From contig DBTY01000004.1 in assembly GCA_002307295.1 (NCBI GenBank), positions 1-64,000 of the forward strand: DNA of 64,000 bases, read 5' to 3'. Positions 26,599-36,062 of this stretch are shown in pieces (the stretch's first letter is position 1; each line of letters opens with the position of its first letter). The stretch comes from Ignavibacteriales bacterium UBA1304. GTDB lineage: Bacteria > Bacteroidota > Ignavibacteria > Ignavibacteriales > Ignavibacteriaceae. The position numbers and the translations under genes are program-made. A model generated the notes under the pieces. It saw nothing but the letters and a program-made list of their open reading frames with translations, did not search any database and had not been told where the DNA came from.

Positions 26599-27837
26599 TT
26601 ATTTTATTCCAAGTAAAAATGGCAATACAGCCTGACTATTATAATTTACTTCCGGATTATTCTGGGAATACAACGCCGTAGACGAGCCGCCGTCAAGGTT
26701 CATAACGTCAAGTTTTTTGCCTTTGAATATATCAAGCCTGAGCAGATATTGCCCCAGCTCGATCAAATCCACATCCGACTCGACAATTATAAAATAAATA
26801 TGTTTATCGTCCGTAACTCCAATTAAAGTTCTTTTTGCCTCGCGCAATCCATTTAGAGAAGACGAGATTGCCTTCTTAACCACGACCCCATTTTTTACCA
26901 CAAGCGGGCCTGTCTGAAATTCAATTGAGTTTAAGCTGTCTTTATCCAAAACGAATTCTGATTTAGAAAAAAAACGCATCGTTTGTTGACGCCTATTATA
27001 TTGCGCAACATATTCTAATTGTTTGTCGTCTATCAATTCCTGCACATATGTTTTACCATATACTCTAAGCCTTCCGCAATGAGTAGCGTTAGTATTTGTT
27101 CCGGCAAAATAAGTAGAATTTATCACATATCTATATCCGCCTTCTTTTGCAGTCTCTTCAACAGAGTTGGCGTTTATAGGCGCATATATATAATAGAGCG
27201 TATCGGGGACGGAAACGATTGTCATTTCGCTCTGTTTATATTTATATACGTTTATATTTTTGTCGTCATAAAACACGTCTGCCGCAGTATTGTAATTCTC
27301 CATAGTTCCCTTGAACGGTTGAAATTTGTCGTCTAGTAATCCATATTCTACTAACCGACCTGATATAAAACCATTATACGATTTTGACTGGTTAATAGCG
27401 TTTTTGTTAAAGTTCATATTATTTTCATTCATTGCAGACATAAGCAAAACTATTTTGTTATTAAACAGATCTTTTCCAAAACCGACAAAGCTTGCGTCTT
27501 TAGAATAGTTTTCATAATGTTTTCGCGCTCCTTCAAGCGGGCCGGTTATAGACGCCCAGACTAAGCTATTCGGTTTAAATAATCCCCAATAAATTATTGA
27601 GCTATTTTTATAAGCGTCTTGTTTATAACTATAATCTTTTAGTAAAATAATTTTAAATTTATCGCCGTAAAAAAACTTGGATATTTTTCTTTTTTCAAAC
27701 GTCACGTTTGAGATTGTAGTATCAATTACTATGATCTTACTTACAGATTTATCAAATACGTTTTTAATAAGCAGCGGTTGGCAAAACAATAAGTTTGCGA
27801 TAATGAAAGAGAGTAATAAAGTCTTTTTAAACATCAT
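26599..27837 (-). CDS. Exported phosphodiester glycosidase-like (NAGPA) protein
   Basis: 412 residues with an N-terminal signal peptide (LLLSFIIANLLFCQP). The C-terminal half matches the phosphodiester glycosidase/DUF2233 family: VINSTYFAG, LIGVTDDKHIYFI and the diagnostic LDGGSSTALY. This fold in mammals uncovers GlcNAc-phosphate; bacterial members act on cell-wall or glycan phosphodiesters. The first 180 residues are unlike known domains. It begins 105 bp downstream of the importer ATPase gene and on the same strand, so it may be read through from the cobalamin-regulated operon, although its function suggests no link. Confidence 0.8.
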   Translation of the reverse strand: MMFKKTLLLSFIIANLLFCQPLLIKNVFDKSVSKIIVIDTTISNVTFEKRKISKFFYGDKFKIILLKDYSYKQDAYKNSSIIYWGLFKPNSLVWASITGPLEGARKHYENYSKDASFVGFGKDLFNNKIVLLMSAMNENNMNFNKNAINQSKSYNGFISGRLVEYGLLDDKFQPFKGTMENYNTAADVFYDDKNINVYKYKQSEMTIVSVPDTLYYIYAPINANSVEETAKEGGYRYVINSTYFAGTNTNATHCGRLRVYGKTYVQELIDDKQLEYVAQYNRRQQTMRFFSKSEFVLDKDSLNSIEFQTGPLVVKNGVVVKKAISSSLNGLREAKRTLIGVTDDKHIYFIIVESDVDLIELGQYLLRLDIFKGKKLDVMNLDGGSSTALYSQNNPEVNYNSQAVLPFLLGIK

Positions 27838-27941
27838 TTAACCTGAGAGTAATTAAAATATATATAAATCAAAAATATATTTTTAATAACTAATGGCAAT
27901 ATTTATTATTCTGCTAAAATTTGTTTGCTATTACATTATTT

Positions 27942-28973
27942 TTATTGTATTGATTGGAATTTTGCCGCATTCAAATATTCTAAAAGTTCAGCAATGGAAT
28001 AAAATATTTTCGCTTCCCGATTCACATTAAACTGCCATACTATTTTATTATCAGTTCTGCTTATCGTTAATATTTCATTACTGTCGCAGTCAGCATCTGT
28101 AGAAATTCCAATTCTTTCAAGAGCTCTTTCAGTCCAGAAGACTTCAGTTTTATCCCCTTCAACTTTCAATTTAATTTTATTTTCATGCTCTATCTTAAAA
28201 ATTCCGTTTTGCATCTGGAATTTAATATCTTTACGATTAAACGCATTTTCAAAATGTCCGTTAAGGACTAAATCTTCAGGAGCGTCCACTTTAATTTTAC
28301 CGTCCTTTGTAATCAGCCAGATTGTATCGGCCGATTGAAGCGCGAGGTCTAAATCGTGAGACGAAAGGATTATTGATTTATTAAATTTATGCGCAAGCTC
28401 TTTTAGCATTTGCATAATTTCAAGTTTGCTTGGGATATCTAAAAACGCGGTCGGTTCGTCAAGCAAAATTATAGGCGTATCCTGCGCAAGCGCGCGCGCT
28501 ATCATAGCTTTCTGCTTCATGCCGTCGCTAAGCTCTAAAAAATTTTTATCTTTATATGAAGTGAGCTCAGTAACGTCTAAAGCATGATCGATAACTTTAA
28601 AATCTTCTTCGCGCAATGTTCCAAGCCAGTCATTATACGGATAGCGCCCCATACTGACTAATGAATAAACCGAAATGTCGCCTACGCTTATATTTTCCGT
28701 TAAAACAACGCCTACTTTTTTTGCAAACCGCTGTCTGTCAAACAAAGAAATATTTTTCCCTTCAATTACGATTTCTCCCTTAAGCGGTTTTTGCATTCCG
28801 GTAATAGTCCGCAGTAAAGTCGATTTGCCGCATCCGTTTGGCCCCATAAGACATATCAATTCCGCCTGATGAATATCAAGATTTATATTCTCCAAAACAG
28901 CGGTCATGGTTTTCTTTTCTTTGTAACCAATTGAAAGATTCTTCACTTCAATTATTGTCGGGTGTTTTTTCAT
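27942..28973 (-). CDS. btuD: ABC transporter ATP-binding protein (BtuD/FecE type) with extra C-terminal domain
   Basis: ATPase of a vitamin B12/siderophore-type importer. Walker A GPNGCGKSTLL, signature LSDGMKQKAMIARAL, Walker B IILLDEPTAFLD and switch His in SSHDLDLAL. The canonical domain ends near residue 245; about 95 further residues (DKTEVFWTERALERIG, then AELLEYLNAAKF) form an extension unusual in BtuD. Start is ATG 28973, one base after the permease stop; a TTG 12 bp earlier is in frame but less likely. The upstream cobalamin riboswitch supports B12 or another corrinoid as cargo. Confidence 0.88.
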   Translation of the reverse strand: MKKHPTIIEVKNLSIGYKEKKTMTAVLENINLDIHQAELICLMGPNGCGKSTLLRTITGMQKPLKGEIVIEGKNISLFDRQRFAKKVGVVLTENISVGDISVYSLVSMGRYPYNDWLGTLREEDFKVIDHALDVTELTSYKDKNFLELSDGMKQKAMIARALAQDTPIILLDEPTAFLDIPSKLEIMQMLKELAHKFNKSIILSSHDLDLALQSADTIWLITKDGKIKVDAPEDLVLNGHFENAFNRKDIKFQMQNGIFKIEHENKIKLKVEGDKTEVFWTERALERIGISTDADCDSNEILTISRTDNKIVWQFNVNREAKIFYSIAELLEYLNAAKFQSIQ

Positions 28974-28974
28974 T

Positions 28975-30024
28975 CTATTCGTCAACCGGAGTATGTTTAA
29001 TTTTACGCTGCGATAATATAATCCAGATAACTATTGGCGCGCCTATTAAAGAAGTAACCGCATTGACTGGCAGAGTTTGTTCTCCGCCGGGCATCTGTGA
29101 AATTATATCGCAGATAAGCGCTAAGATTGCTCCTACAAGCGCGACTGATGGAATTAATATTTTGTGATCGTAAACGTTAAAAAGATTTTTTGTGATATGC
29201 GGAACGGCTATGCCCACAAAAGCTATGGGACCGCAAAACGCCGTTATAGCGCCGCCAAGTATGCCTCCAATTATTATGATCATTAGTCGGACAAATTTTA
29301 TATTAGCCCCCATGCTGAGCGCGTAATTTTCGCCAAGTAATAAAAGGTTTAATTGCTTTGATAAAAGGAATGAGGCGATCAATCCCGCTATAACTACGGG
29401 AACAAGTATCGCTAAATCGCGCCAGATTACGTTGCCAAAATTTCCCATTCCCCAAATAACATATCCCTGTAGATTTTCGGCAGTACTATAATATTTTAAT
29501 ATACTTTCTACCGAACCGATTATATATCCAATCATCAAACCGAGTATTAAAAGAGTAACATTGCTGCTTACTTTTCGCGCAATTAATGCGACTAAGGATA
29601 ATGTTATCACGCCGCCAATCATAGCCGCAGCGGTTATTCCTATTTTGTTATACGTCCCGGCGAACAATAAATTAAGACCTATTTTTTCAGACGTTAATAT
29701 TACCAACGCAACCCCAAGGCTTGCGCCTGAGCTGATGCCAAGCACATAGGGCTCGGCTAAAGGATTGCGGAAATATGTTTGCATTAATAAACCGCATACC
29801 GAAAGAGCGCCGCCTGCCAATATAGCAGTAATTGCCTTTGGGATTCTAAACTCATTGATGATTGTAATCCAAACAGGATTTGCGGTCTGCGGATTGAATA
29901 GGACGTTTATCACGCCTGCAAATGGTATCCTTACAGACCCCAGAAATACGTCAACAACAAACGATAATGGTAAAAGCAAAAACAATATGACGAATATATA
30001 TTTGTTCCGTTTAGACTTTGGCAT
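28975..30024 (-). CDS. btuC: FecCD/BtuC-type ABC transporter permease
   Basis: 349-residue inner-membrane permease of the vitamin B12/Fe-siderophore family, about ten membrane helices. Family signatures include VGVINVLF-like N-terminal region, GGALSVCGLLMQTYFRNPLAEPYVLGIS (in pieces: GGALSVCGLLMQ and NPLAEPYVLGIS), and GPIAFVGIAVPHI. The start codon overlaps the binding-protein stop by one base and the stop is followed after one base by the ATPase start, so the three genes are tightly coupled. Confidence 0.93.
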   Translation of the reverse strand: MPKSKRNKYIFVILFLLLPLSFVVDVFLGSVRIPFAGVINVLFNPQTANPVWITIINEFRIPKAITAILAGGALSVCGLLMQTYFRNPLAEPYVLGISSGASLGVALVILTSEKIGLNLLFAGTYNKIGITAAAMIGGVITLSLVALIARKVSSNVTLLILGLMIGYIIGSVESILKYYSTAENLQGYVIWGMGNFGNVIWRDLAILVPVVIAGLIASFLLSKQLNLLLLGENYALSMGANIKFVRLMIIIIGGILGGAITAFCGPIAFVGIAVPHITKNLFNVYDHKILIPSVALVGAILALICDIISQMPGGEQTLPVNAVTSLIGAPIVIWIILSQRKIKHTPVDE

Positions 30025-31220
30025 TATTCGTCTGCAAGTTTTTTATAATATTTAAAATTATGTTCCGGTAAAAGATCAGGATGAAATATTTTAATAAGAT
30101 CGGCCAGCACAATATCAATGTTTATTACGCCGGACTCCCAATATTCATTGCCGCCATATTCGTTCATAATAGCGTTATTATTATATATATTTTTTGTCTG
30201 GTACGCTTTGAATTTTGCATTGCGGGGATCTTCCTTTACAACGTCAGAAATCTTATTCCAAAAATGCACGTTAATCCAAAAATCGGCGTTATAAGCTTTA
30301 TCAAGCACCTGTTCGTAATTTAGTTTCAGACTCCCGGTGGAATTATTATCTTTCCAGATATAATCCGCTCCAGCGTCTTTTAGCAATTGAGCTGCAAAAC
30401 TTGCGCCGCCCGGTTCATACCACTTGCCAATAAAGACGGCGTCTGTAAAAACAGTCGGCTTATTTTTTGCCGTTCCGGCAAGAGTTTTTAATTTATTATA
30501 CCTGTATTCAACGCTGTCGAATATCTCGTTTGCTTTTTTTTCTTTATCAAAAAAAGCGGCGACAAATTTAATCCATTCCGCTCTTGCAAGCGGAGCGTTT
30601 TCTAAATGACTAGTAGACGAGGCTACCAGCACGCCGTTTTGAATTAATTTTTGATGCCCGTCTACCGTTGGGTTTCCATTTCCGTATGTTAAAAGCAAGC
30701 CCGGATTAATAGAAATTACTTTTTCAATATTTAAATTTGCGGTTTCTCCCACTTCGGTAATACGCTTCTCTTTTATGAGCTCTTTTACTTTTTCTGAATT
30801 TATAAACTGGAAATTATCTACCGCAATAAGCTTATCCAACAGATCAAGTTTTTCCAAAAAGCCAATATAAATTGAAGTAAGGGAAATAACTGATTTTACA
30901 GGCGTTCGTATAATCTGGTAAGCGCCGTATCCCGAAGGAACGTTTACGCCGTTAGGCAAAAGCAGATACTGATATATCAGCGTCCTTGCGCTATCAGGCG
31001 TAAAAACGCGTATTATTTTTGCGCTGTCATAATATTCTATTTCAAAACTTTTAGAATACTTTACCTTCAACTCATCTTTGTAATACGGCGACGAGTAGCC
31101 TTTCTTTAATTGAGCGCCGCCTTGCTTATGCGAACTGGCAAAAAAACTTATGCAAGATATTACTAATGCGATTGCAATCATTACATATAGTAAAGTATTT
31201 TTTCTTCCTGATTTTTCCAA
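30024..31220 (-). CDS. btuF: Periplasmic binding protein (BtuF-like), lipid-anchored
   Basis: 398-residue class-III substrate-binding protein for the importer. An N-terminal membrane segment ends LVISC, which fits a lipobox (Cys23). Two lobes follow: VISLTSIYIGFLEKLDLLDKLI opens the first (VISLTS and EKLDLLDKLIAVD), and EKVISINPGLLLTYG the family IxxLxPDLV-like strand; the second lobe includes GKWYEPGGASFAAQLLKDAG (as KWYEPGGAS and LKDAGADYIW). Start is TTG 31220 with AAAGGA nine bases before; the first ATG is inside the signal segment. Cargo is inferred to be a corrinoid from the riboswitch. Confidence 0.85.
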   Translation of the reverse strand: MEKSGRKNTLLYVMIAIALVISCISFFASSHKQGGAQLKKGYSSPYYKDELKVKYSKSFEIEYYDSAKIIRVFTPDSARTLIYQYLLLPNGVNVPSGYGAYQIIRTPVKSVISLTSIYIGFLEKLDLLDKLIAVDNFQFINSEKVKELIKEKRITEVGETANLNIEKVISINPGLLLTYGNGNPTVDGHQKLIQNGVLVASSTSHLENAPLARAEWIKFVAAFFDKEKKANEIFDSVEYRYNKLKTLAGTAKNKPTVFTDAVFIGKWYEPGGASFAAQLLKDAGADYIWKDNNSTGSLKLNYEQVLDKAYNADFWINVHFWNKISDVVKEDPRNAKFKAYQTKNIYNNNAIMNEYGGNEYWESGVINIDIVLADLIKIFHPDLLPEHNFKYYKKLADE

Positions 31221-31243
31221 TTAATAAAATCCTTTATATAATC

Positions 31244-31406
31244 AATTTGTTTAGTAGCGCGGACTTTCAGTCTGCGCAAAAAATACAATTTGTTTTGTAG
31301 CGTAGACTTTCAGTCTGCGCAAAAAATACAATTTGTTTTGTAGCGTAGACTTTCAGTCTGCGCAAAGATAAAAATAATCTAGCGCAGACTAAAAGTCCGC
31401 GCTACA
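31244..31406. repeat. Tandem 43-bp hairpin repeats plus inverted copy
   Basis: Three direct copies start at 31244, 31287 and 31330 (period 43). Each holds a hairpin, GCGTAGACT, loop TTC, AGTCTGCGC, joined by an AAAAAATACAATTTGTTTTG spacer. An inverted, slightly diverged copy (AGCGCAGACTAAAAGTCCGCGCT) follows at 31381-31403. GC-rich palindromes in AT-rich DNA, typical of REP-like dispersed elements. They lie between the PP-loop ATPase gene and btuF and could also act as an RNA-stabilising or terminator structure. Confidence 0.9.
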
Positions 31407-31453
31407 ATTTTATAAATTCAACATATCTCTCAACTGGTCTGGCGTTATTGCGA

Positions 31454-32224
31454 TTATTGTTTTAACAAAATATCCTTATACCAAAAACGCGTATCATGTT
31501 TACCGCCATCGTTATCAGAGTCTGACTGACTGTCTGGCTTATATTCCTTAAAAACCAATTCGCCTGGCTCTAAATTAATTTTGTTTTTAAATATAGGACC
31601 GTCAAACACAAACGTATGGAACTCGCCATTTTCGCCGCAAGGATCTACATTATCCGGAAGATCGTTTAAGAAATCATTATCAATTATTCTTCCGGCAAAT
31701 GATTTGTCTAAATATTTATCGTTAACGCACACTACTATCGTTTTAAAACCAGAGTCTATAAATTCTTTTATTAGTTCGCGCGTTGGTTTGCGCCACAAGG
31801 GGAATAAGCCTTTAATTCCAGCCTCTGCAAGTTTTTTCTCTCTGTACTCGCGTAAGTCTTCTAAAAAAATATCGCCAAATATTGAATACTCAATCCCTTC
31901 GGTTTTAAGCTCCGTAAGACTAGCGTTAATTGCGTTTTCATAAGTTTCCATTGAAGTATTTTCCGGAAGGGAAACTTCTTTTAATTCTATACCGATATTT
32001 TCCGCCTGCACTTTTAACAGTTCCCTTCTTACGCCGTGCATAGAAATTCTGTCCCGGTCTTTGTTCACAGTCGTAAGCAGATATTTTACTTCAATAGATG
32101 GATCGTTAAGCGAGTAATAAAGCGCCAGCGCGCTATCCTTTCCCCCGCTCCAATTAAAAAAAGATTTTTTAATCTCCTGATTATCATCTCCGTTTTTAAT
32201 ATCGTATAAAGGTTTATTGTTCAT
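31454..32224 (-). CDS. Dph6-like PP-loop ATPase (diphthine-ammonia ligase family)
   Basis: 256 residues. PP-loop ATP-pyrophosphatase motif SGGKDSA at 26-32, then ISMHGVRRELL, EYSIFGDIF-like strand (IFGDIFLEDLREYREK), GLFPLWRKPT and DPCGENGEFHTFV, all features of the COG2102/Dph6 family. Eukaryotic Dph6 amidates diphthine on EF2, which bacteria lack, so the bacterial protein must act on another acid. It is the first gene after the cobalamin riboswitch and precedes the btuFCD-type genes, which points to a role in corrinoid uptake or remodelling, for instance an amidation. That function is inference from position only. Confidence 0.85.
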   Translation of the reverse strand: MNNKPLYDIKNGDDNQEIKKSFFNWSGGKDSALALYYSLNDPSIEVKYLLTTVNKDRDRISMHGVRRELLKVQAENIGIELKEVSLPENTSMETYENAINASLTELKTEGIEYSIFGDIFLEDLREYREKKLAEAGIKGLFPLWRKPTRELIKEFIDSGFKTIVVCVNDKYLDKSFAGRIIDNDFLNDLPDNVDPCGENGEFHTFVFDGPIFKNKINLEPGELVFKEYKPDSQSDSDNDGGKHDTRFWYKDILLKQ

Positions 32225-32464
32225 ATCTGACTAATTTGTTTTTATTGTATTGCGGAACGCAAATTAATAGAAGGGCTGTCTTTGGTTTTAAGACGACCAT
32301 GTTTTTGATTGTATTATTTCTTCTCTCTTTTTTCATGACGTTACGCTTAAAACAAAGAGTTGCAAATTACAATCAGGTTTTTTTGATAAGAAGGATTTAA
32401 ACTAAAGAAAGCTTATGATATTAAATCATCCTTAGCTTTTAACCCGAAAGCGTTGAATTATACT

Positions 32465-32665
32465 CTAATGGCAGGTCTTCTGACTTGCTTCCTTTTTGCC
32501 GGCCTTCACATTTCATTAAAGAAACATTGGCTCTTGAGGGGCAAAAAACTTATTGAAGCTTACAGCAGCGGGCACTGTTAAGGATTTTCACCTTATTCCC
32601 TTTTACTCAATTGTAAGGATCACAATTGACGACCATTATCTTTTGCAAAAATTACTTTTTGCCGT
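32465..32665 (-). promoter_or_regulatory. Cobalamin riboswitch
   Basis: Read on the minus strand: GGGAATAAGGTGAAAATCC, AACAGTGCCCGCTGCTGTAA, and the closing AGTCAGAAGACCTGCC (B12 box region, ending at 32470). These are in the order and spacing of the AdoCbl riboswitch core. It lies about 240 bases before the PP-loop ATPase gene and should repress that gene and the importer genes when cobalamin is plentiful. The 5' limit is approximate. The expression platform between 32225 and 32464 is not obvious to me. Confidence 0.93.
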
Positions 32666-32726
32666 TAAGGTAAAATAACTCATTCCATTTATATTTGCAA
32701 CTATGCTGGCCCTACTTTAAAAAGCG

Positions 32727-32817
32727 ACAGCCGACTCTAAAATTAAAATCGGCTGTTCTGCTCTAATCGTGTAAGGTTGGAGCGTTCGCTAAACCCCGTT
32801 TTGCTCTAAGACGGGGT
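32727..32817. other. Two GC-rich hairpins upstream of the riboswitch
   Basis: ACAGCCGA (32727-32734) pairs with TCGGCTGT (32749-32756); ACCCCGT (32793-32799) pairs with ACGGGGT (32811-32817). Neither is followed by a T-tract on the minus strand. They lie between the end of the glycan locus and the riboswitch. Role unknown. The remaining bases from 32818 to 33052 hold no gene I can see. Confidence 0.5.
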
Positions 32818-33052
32818 CAGGTCAACAAATATTTATAATCGCATAATTAAATAGTTTATTTAAACAACGCTGCTTTTAATTTTATTAGTATGAACTTTAT
32901 GCTACGCTAAAGAAAGCCGGAGCATTAACTGAAATTCTCTAAGTCTTATTGTTTAATATAATTGTTTTTACACAATCAAAAATACAAATTTAAATAAATA
33001 AAATATTATGTTTTATACGCTCCAAATAAAATGACGTTTAGACATAATAAAA

Positions 33053-33088
33053 GCGGATATAAATTGGAGCCACACCATTTATACCCGC
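33053..33088 (-). terminator. Terminator at the end of the glycan locus
   Basis: Minus strand: GCGGGTATAAAT, loop of 12, ATTTATATCCGC, then TTTTATTAT. Twelve-base stem with one mismatch (G-T capable). About 60 bp past the stop of the last GH2 gene. Confidence 0.85.
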
Positions 33089-33144
33089 CCAAATTGGTAT
33101 TTTGACAATCATTTAGTTGACAGGCCAATACCAAAAATTTTATT

Positions 33145-35943
33145 TTATCTGTTATTATCGGCTATAACCGATATCGTACAGCCTTCCAAATCTTTTTTAG
33201 CTATTCTTGCTTCAATTACTTTCACTTCGCCAGGGAATAGCGTTATAAAATTATCGTTCCAAAATGTCGGCAATACTTCTTCATCTTTCTCTTTCTTTAT
33301 AACCGCTATTCTGTTCATCAATGATATTTTATTCGAGCTGTTTTTAAGACTAACCTTTATGATATACTCGTTATCTGCTTCTTCTGTTTTGAATTTGCAT
33401 TCAGGCTTTACATATTCAAGCTTTGCTAAGTCTGAAAGATCAGTAGGAGTTTTTGAAGACTCCCAATATAAATTTTCAGAAAGGACGTCTCCGTTTTCAT
33501 TTTTCAATTCAAGTTTTACAAAATACGCAGGAGTAATACCGGCTATTTTGGGGACGATAAATATTTCCTTATACCTGTCTTCTTCAATATTTAATTTTTC
33601 TTCTTTTTCCCATTTTAGGTTTAGATTAATGTCATAGACTTTAGCGCTTGCGGTTAGTTTATTCAATGATTTATGAAGCGTATTAATAATAGAGACCTGA
33701 TAATCATGCGCGTTCATCTGAATGTGCAGAGGTTCGCAGGCTTTTTTAGTATAATAATAAGCCGAGTTTGGATTTAGATACCAGTCGTATATCTGCCACA
33801 AAACCGACGGATAACAATCGTTTAATTTCCAAAGCATAACGCCGCTTGTAATATCCCACATTCTATGGTTGGCCGCCTCGAACATGGCTCGGTAGCTATC
33901 CGCATTAACAAACTGCGCAGTTCTTACATAGTCTTCTATATTGTTTGTATTAAAGCCATATATATTTTTAATAGCATTGTGATAAGCCTTATATGCGTAA
34001 CCGTCGCCGTCCCACGCTCCATGCTCAGCCCAAACGCTATCTAACGGGAACAAAGGATTTTTTTTATCTTCGCCTAACTTAAATACAAATTTTTTAAGAC
34101 TACTTAGCATTGGTACTGTAGGGACTCCAAGTTCGTCTCGGAACATTTGCAAACGAACTTCAAGTATTTTAGTAAAATAAAAAGGAAGCGGATACCATGT
34201 ATAATCCGGGTCTTCGTGATCTGTTACTCCGAGCGGGAGTTCGTTTTTAATATATGGAGTTAGCTTCTCCCAATCCCACCAGATACTTGAAGCCGGAATA
34301 AAAGGGCGCGTCGTATCTAATTCTTTAACAACCGCGACAAGTTTTTTATATAAGTCTTCTCCCGGAACTACCTCTACAGCGCCGCAATAGAGAACAAGAG
34401 ACGGGCTGTTTCTGTATCGTTTAATTATATCTCGCGAGCATTGTGTCGCAAGTTCATGATCCAATGGATTTTCAGCCGTTGGCGTACCCGGCACAAAAGT
34501 AAAACACTGATAAAATACGCCCCAAAGCATTAAGCCGTATTTATCGCAGGCTTCCATAAATTCTTCTTTTGGCGAAGGCATATCTTCGGTAGCTACCATG
34601 TTCACATTTGAGTTTGCAAGAAGTCTTGCTTCGTCGTAGATTCTTTTAGTATTCATATCAAGCAAAATATCAGGCTGCAGCCATCCGCCGCGGCAAAATA
34701 CGCGTTTGCCGTTTATATAGAATACTCTGCCATGTTCTCCTTTTAATTCCTTAATAGTATTGCTTAGTTCTCTTATTCCAAACAGAGTATTTTTCTTAGC
34801 GGATTCTTTTCCGTCTATTACGAAACTAAGTTCAAGGTTGTGCAGGTATTGTTCGCCATATCCGTTTGGATACCACAGATGAGGATTTTTAATTTTAAGC
34901 TGCTCAAAATCATTGTAACTGAAACCTGCCGCAATAGTAGTTCCTGCCGGTATTTCAACTTCCTTTTCAAACGTTACCGTTTCCATACTCCCGGAGAATT
35001 TCTTTTTATAACTTATCATATCCAATTCAGTTAGAAAATTTATTTTCCCTTTTAGTATTCCTTTCTGCGGTTTATCGCTTGAGTTAACAAGTTCGGCTGT
35101 GATCGTAATATTAGCCCGCGTAGTATCCGGCAAAGGGAGCTTTGTAGTTATAAAAGGATTTATTATGTCGACTTCATTAGAGAAAGTTAAAAAAACATCC
35201 TGATAAATGCCCATATTACGATCGCGAACTACTGGGGCGCAATCCCAGCCGCCGGATATTTTAAGAGTAACGTCTTTGAATAAGTCTTCTGTGAATTTCC
35301 TTGTATCTCCAAACACCTGTTTTTGCACGCCTGGATTTGGAGTTCCCGGATGATCTACCTGATATATTTTTACTGCTAAATAATTTTTGCCTTTACGGTT
35401 TACATATTTTGAAATATCAAATTTAAACCGCTGAAACATCCCGGCCATTGTTTTAGCGTCTGCAATTTTAGTCCCATTTACAAAAACGTCAGCGCGGTAA
35501 TTAATCCCGTTAAAGTTAAGCCATACTGTTTTACTATTTTCGTTTTCCGGAATTATAAATTCTGTCCTGTACCAATACGGGTCTTTAAATGGATTTTGTT
35601 TATTGGGCAGATAGCTGTATTTCGCTAAGTCGTTTTTCATATTAAACGTATCTGATACGTCGGGGATCAGATAATCGTTTAAATCAATACGGGGATCGGG
35701 ATAAACTTTGTTTTTCACTAAAGCGTTTAGCACGGTTGTCGGGACTGTTACAGGAAACCAGTTTTCTTCTTTGAATTCGCCTGTAGAAATTTTCTCCCCG
35801 GTTTCTTTTACTAACAACGACGATTTTAAGCTCCAGTCCTTAAGCAAAACTCCTCCAGATTTTATTTCCGTTTCTGTAATTGCATTTAAACGCTGGCTTA
35901 CAATCAATAATAAGGCAAGCAAAAACAATTTTTGAATTTTCAT
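33145..35943 (-). CDS. GH2-family exo-glycosidase (copy 1)
   Basis: 932 residues with signal peptide MKIQKLFLLALLLIVSQRLNA. Family 2 layout: sugar-binding beta-sandwich (about 90-240), immunoglobulin-like domain (about 255-395), TIM barrel from GHGRVFYINGKRVF onward, and C-terminal sandwich. The family NE acid/base motif is altered: LVLYCGAVEV gives Glu524 preceded by Val in place of Asn. The nucleophile is Glu604 in FRDELGVPTVP. Loss of that Asn recalls the exo-beta-glucosaminidase/mannosidase branch. Start is ATG 35943 with AAAGGCG upstream, not the longer frame. Substrate unproven. It is 120 bp downstream of a paralogue and ends the glycan operon. Confidence 0.88.
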   Translation of the reverse strand: MKIQKLFLLALLLIVSQRLNAITETEIKSGGVLLKDWSLKSSLLVKETGEKISTGEFKEENWFPVTVPTTVLNALVKNKVYPDPRIDLNDYLIPDVSDTFNMKNDLAKYSYLPNKQNPFKDPYWYRTEFIIPENENSKTVWLNFNGINYRADVFVNGTKIADAKTMAGMFQRFKFDISKYVNRKGKNYLAVKIYQVDHPGTPNPGVQKQVFGDTRKFTEDLFKDVTLKISGGWDCAPVVRDRNMGIYQDVFLTFSNEVDIINPFITTKLPLPDTTRANITITAELVNSSDKPQKGILKGKINFLTELDMISYKKKFSGSMETVTFEKEVEIPAGTTIAAGFSYNDFEQLKIKNPHLWYPNGYGEQYLHNLELSFVIDGKESAKKNTLFGIRELSNTIKELKGEHGRVFYINGKRVFCRGGWLQPDILLDMNTKRIYDEARLLANSNVNMVATEDMPSPKEEFMEACDKYGLMLWGVFYQCFTFVPGTPTAENPLDHELATQCSRDIIKRYRNSPSLVLYCGAVEVVPGEDLYKKLVAVVKELDTTRPFIPASSIWWDWEKLTPYIKNELPLGVTDHEDPDYTWYPLPFYFTKILEVRLQMFRDELGVPTVPMLSSLKKFVFKLGEDKKNPLFPLDSVWAEHGAWDGDGYAYKAYHNAIKNIYGFNTNNIEDYVRTAQFVNADSYRAMFEAANHRMWDITSGVMLWKLNDCYPSVLWQIYDWYLNPNSAYYYTKKACEPLHIQMNAHDYQVSIINTLHKSLNKLTASAKVYDINLNLKWEKEEKLNIEEDRYKEIFIVPKIAGITPAYFVKLELKNENGDVLSENLYWESSKTPTDLSDLAKLEYVKPECKFKTEEADNEYIIKVSLKNSSNKISLMNRIAVIKKEKDEEVLPTFWNDNFITLFPGEVKVIEARIAKKDLEGCTISVIADNNR

Positions 35944-36062
35944 ATTATAACGCCTTTTATTTAATATCGTTATGCTAAACAATTATTTATTTACTATCCG
36001 CAATAACTTCATCCTACAACTTCGCTCAGGAAGACATTCGTAATTATTTATTGGAATTGAGT

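Noticed and set aside
31244..31406. CRISPR array.
   Set aside because: Period is 43 bp with near-identical spacers and one inverted unit; no cas genes nearby. Spacers in CRISPR would be unique.
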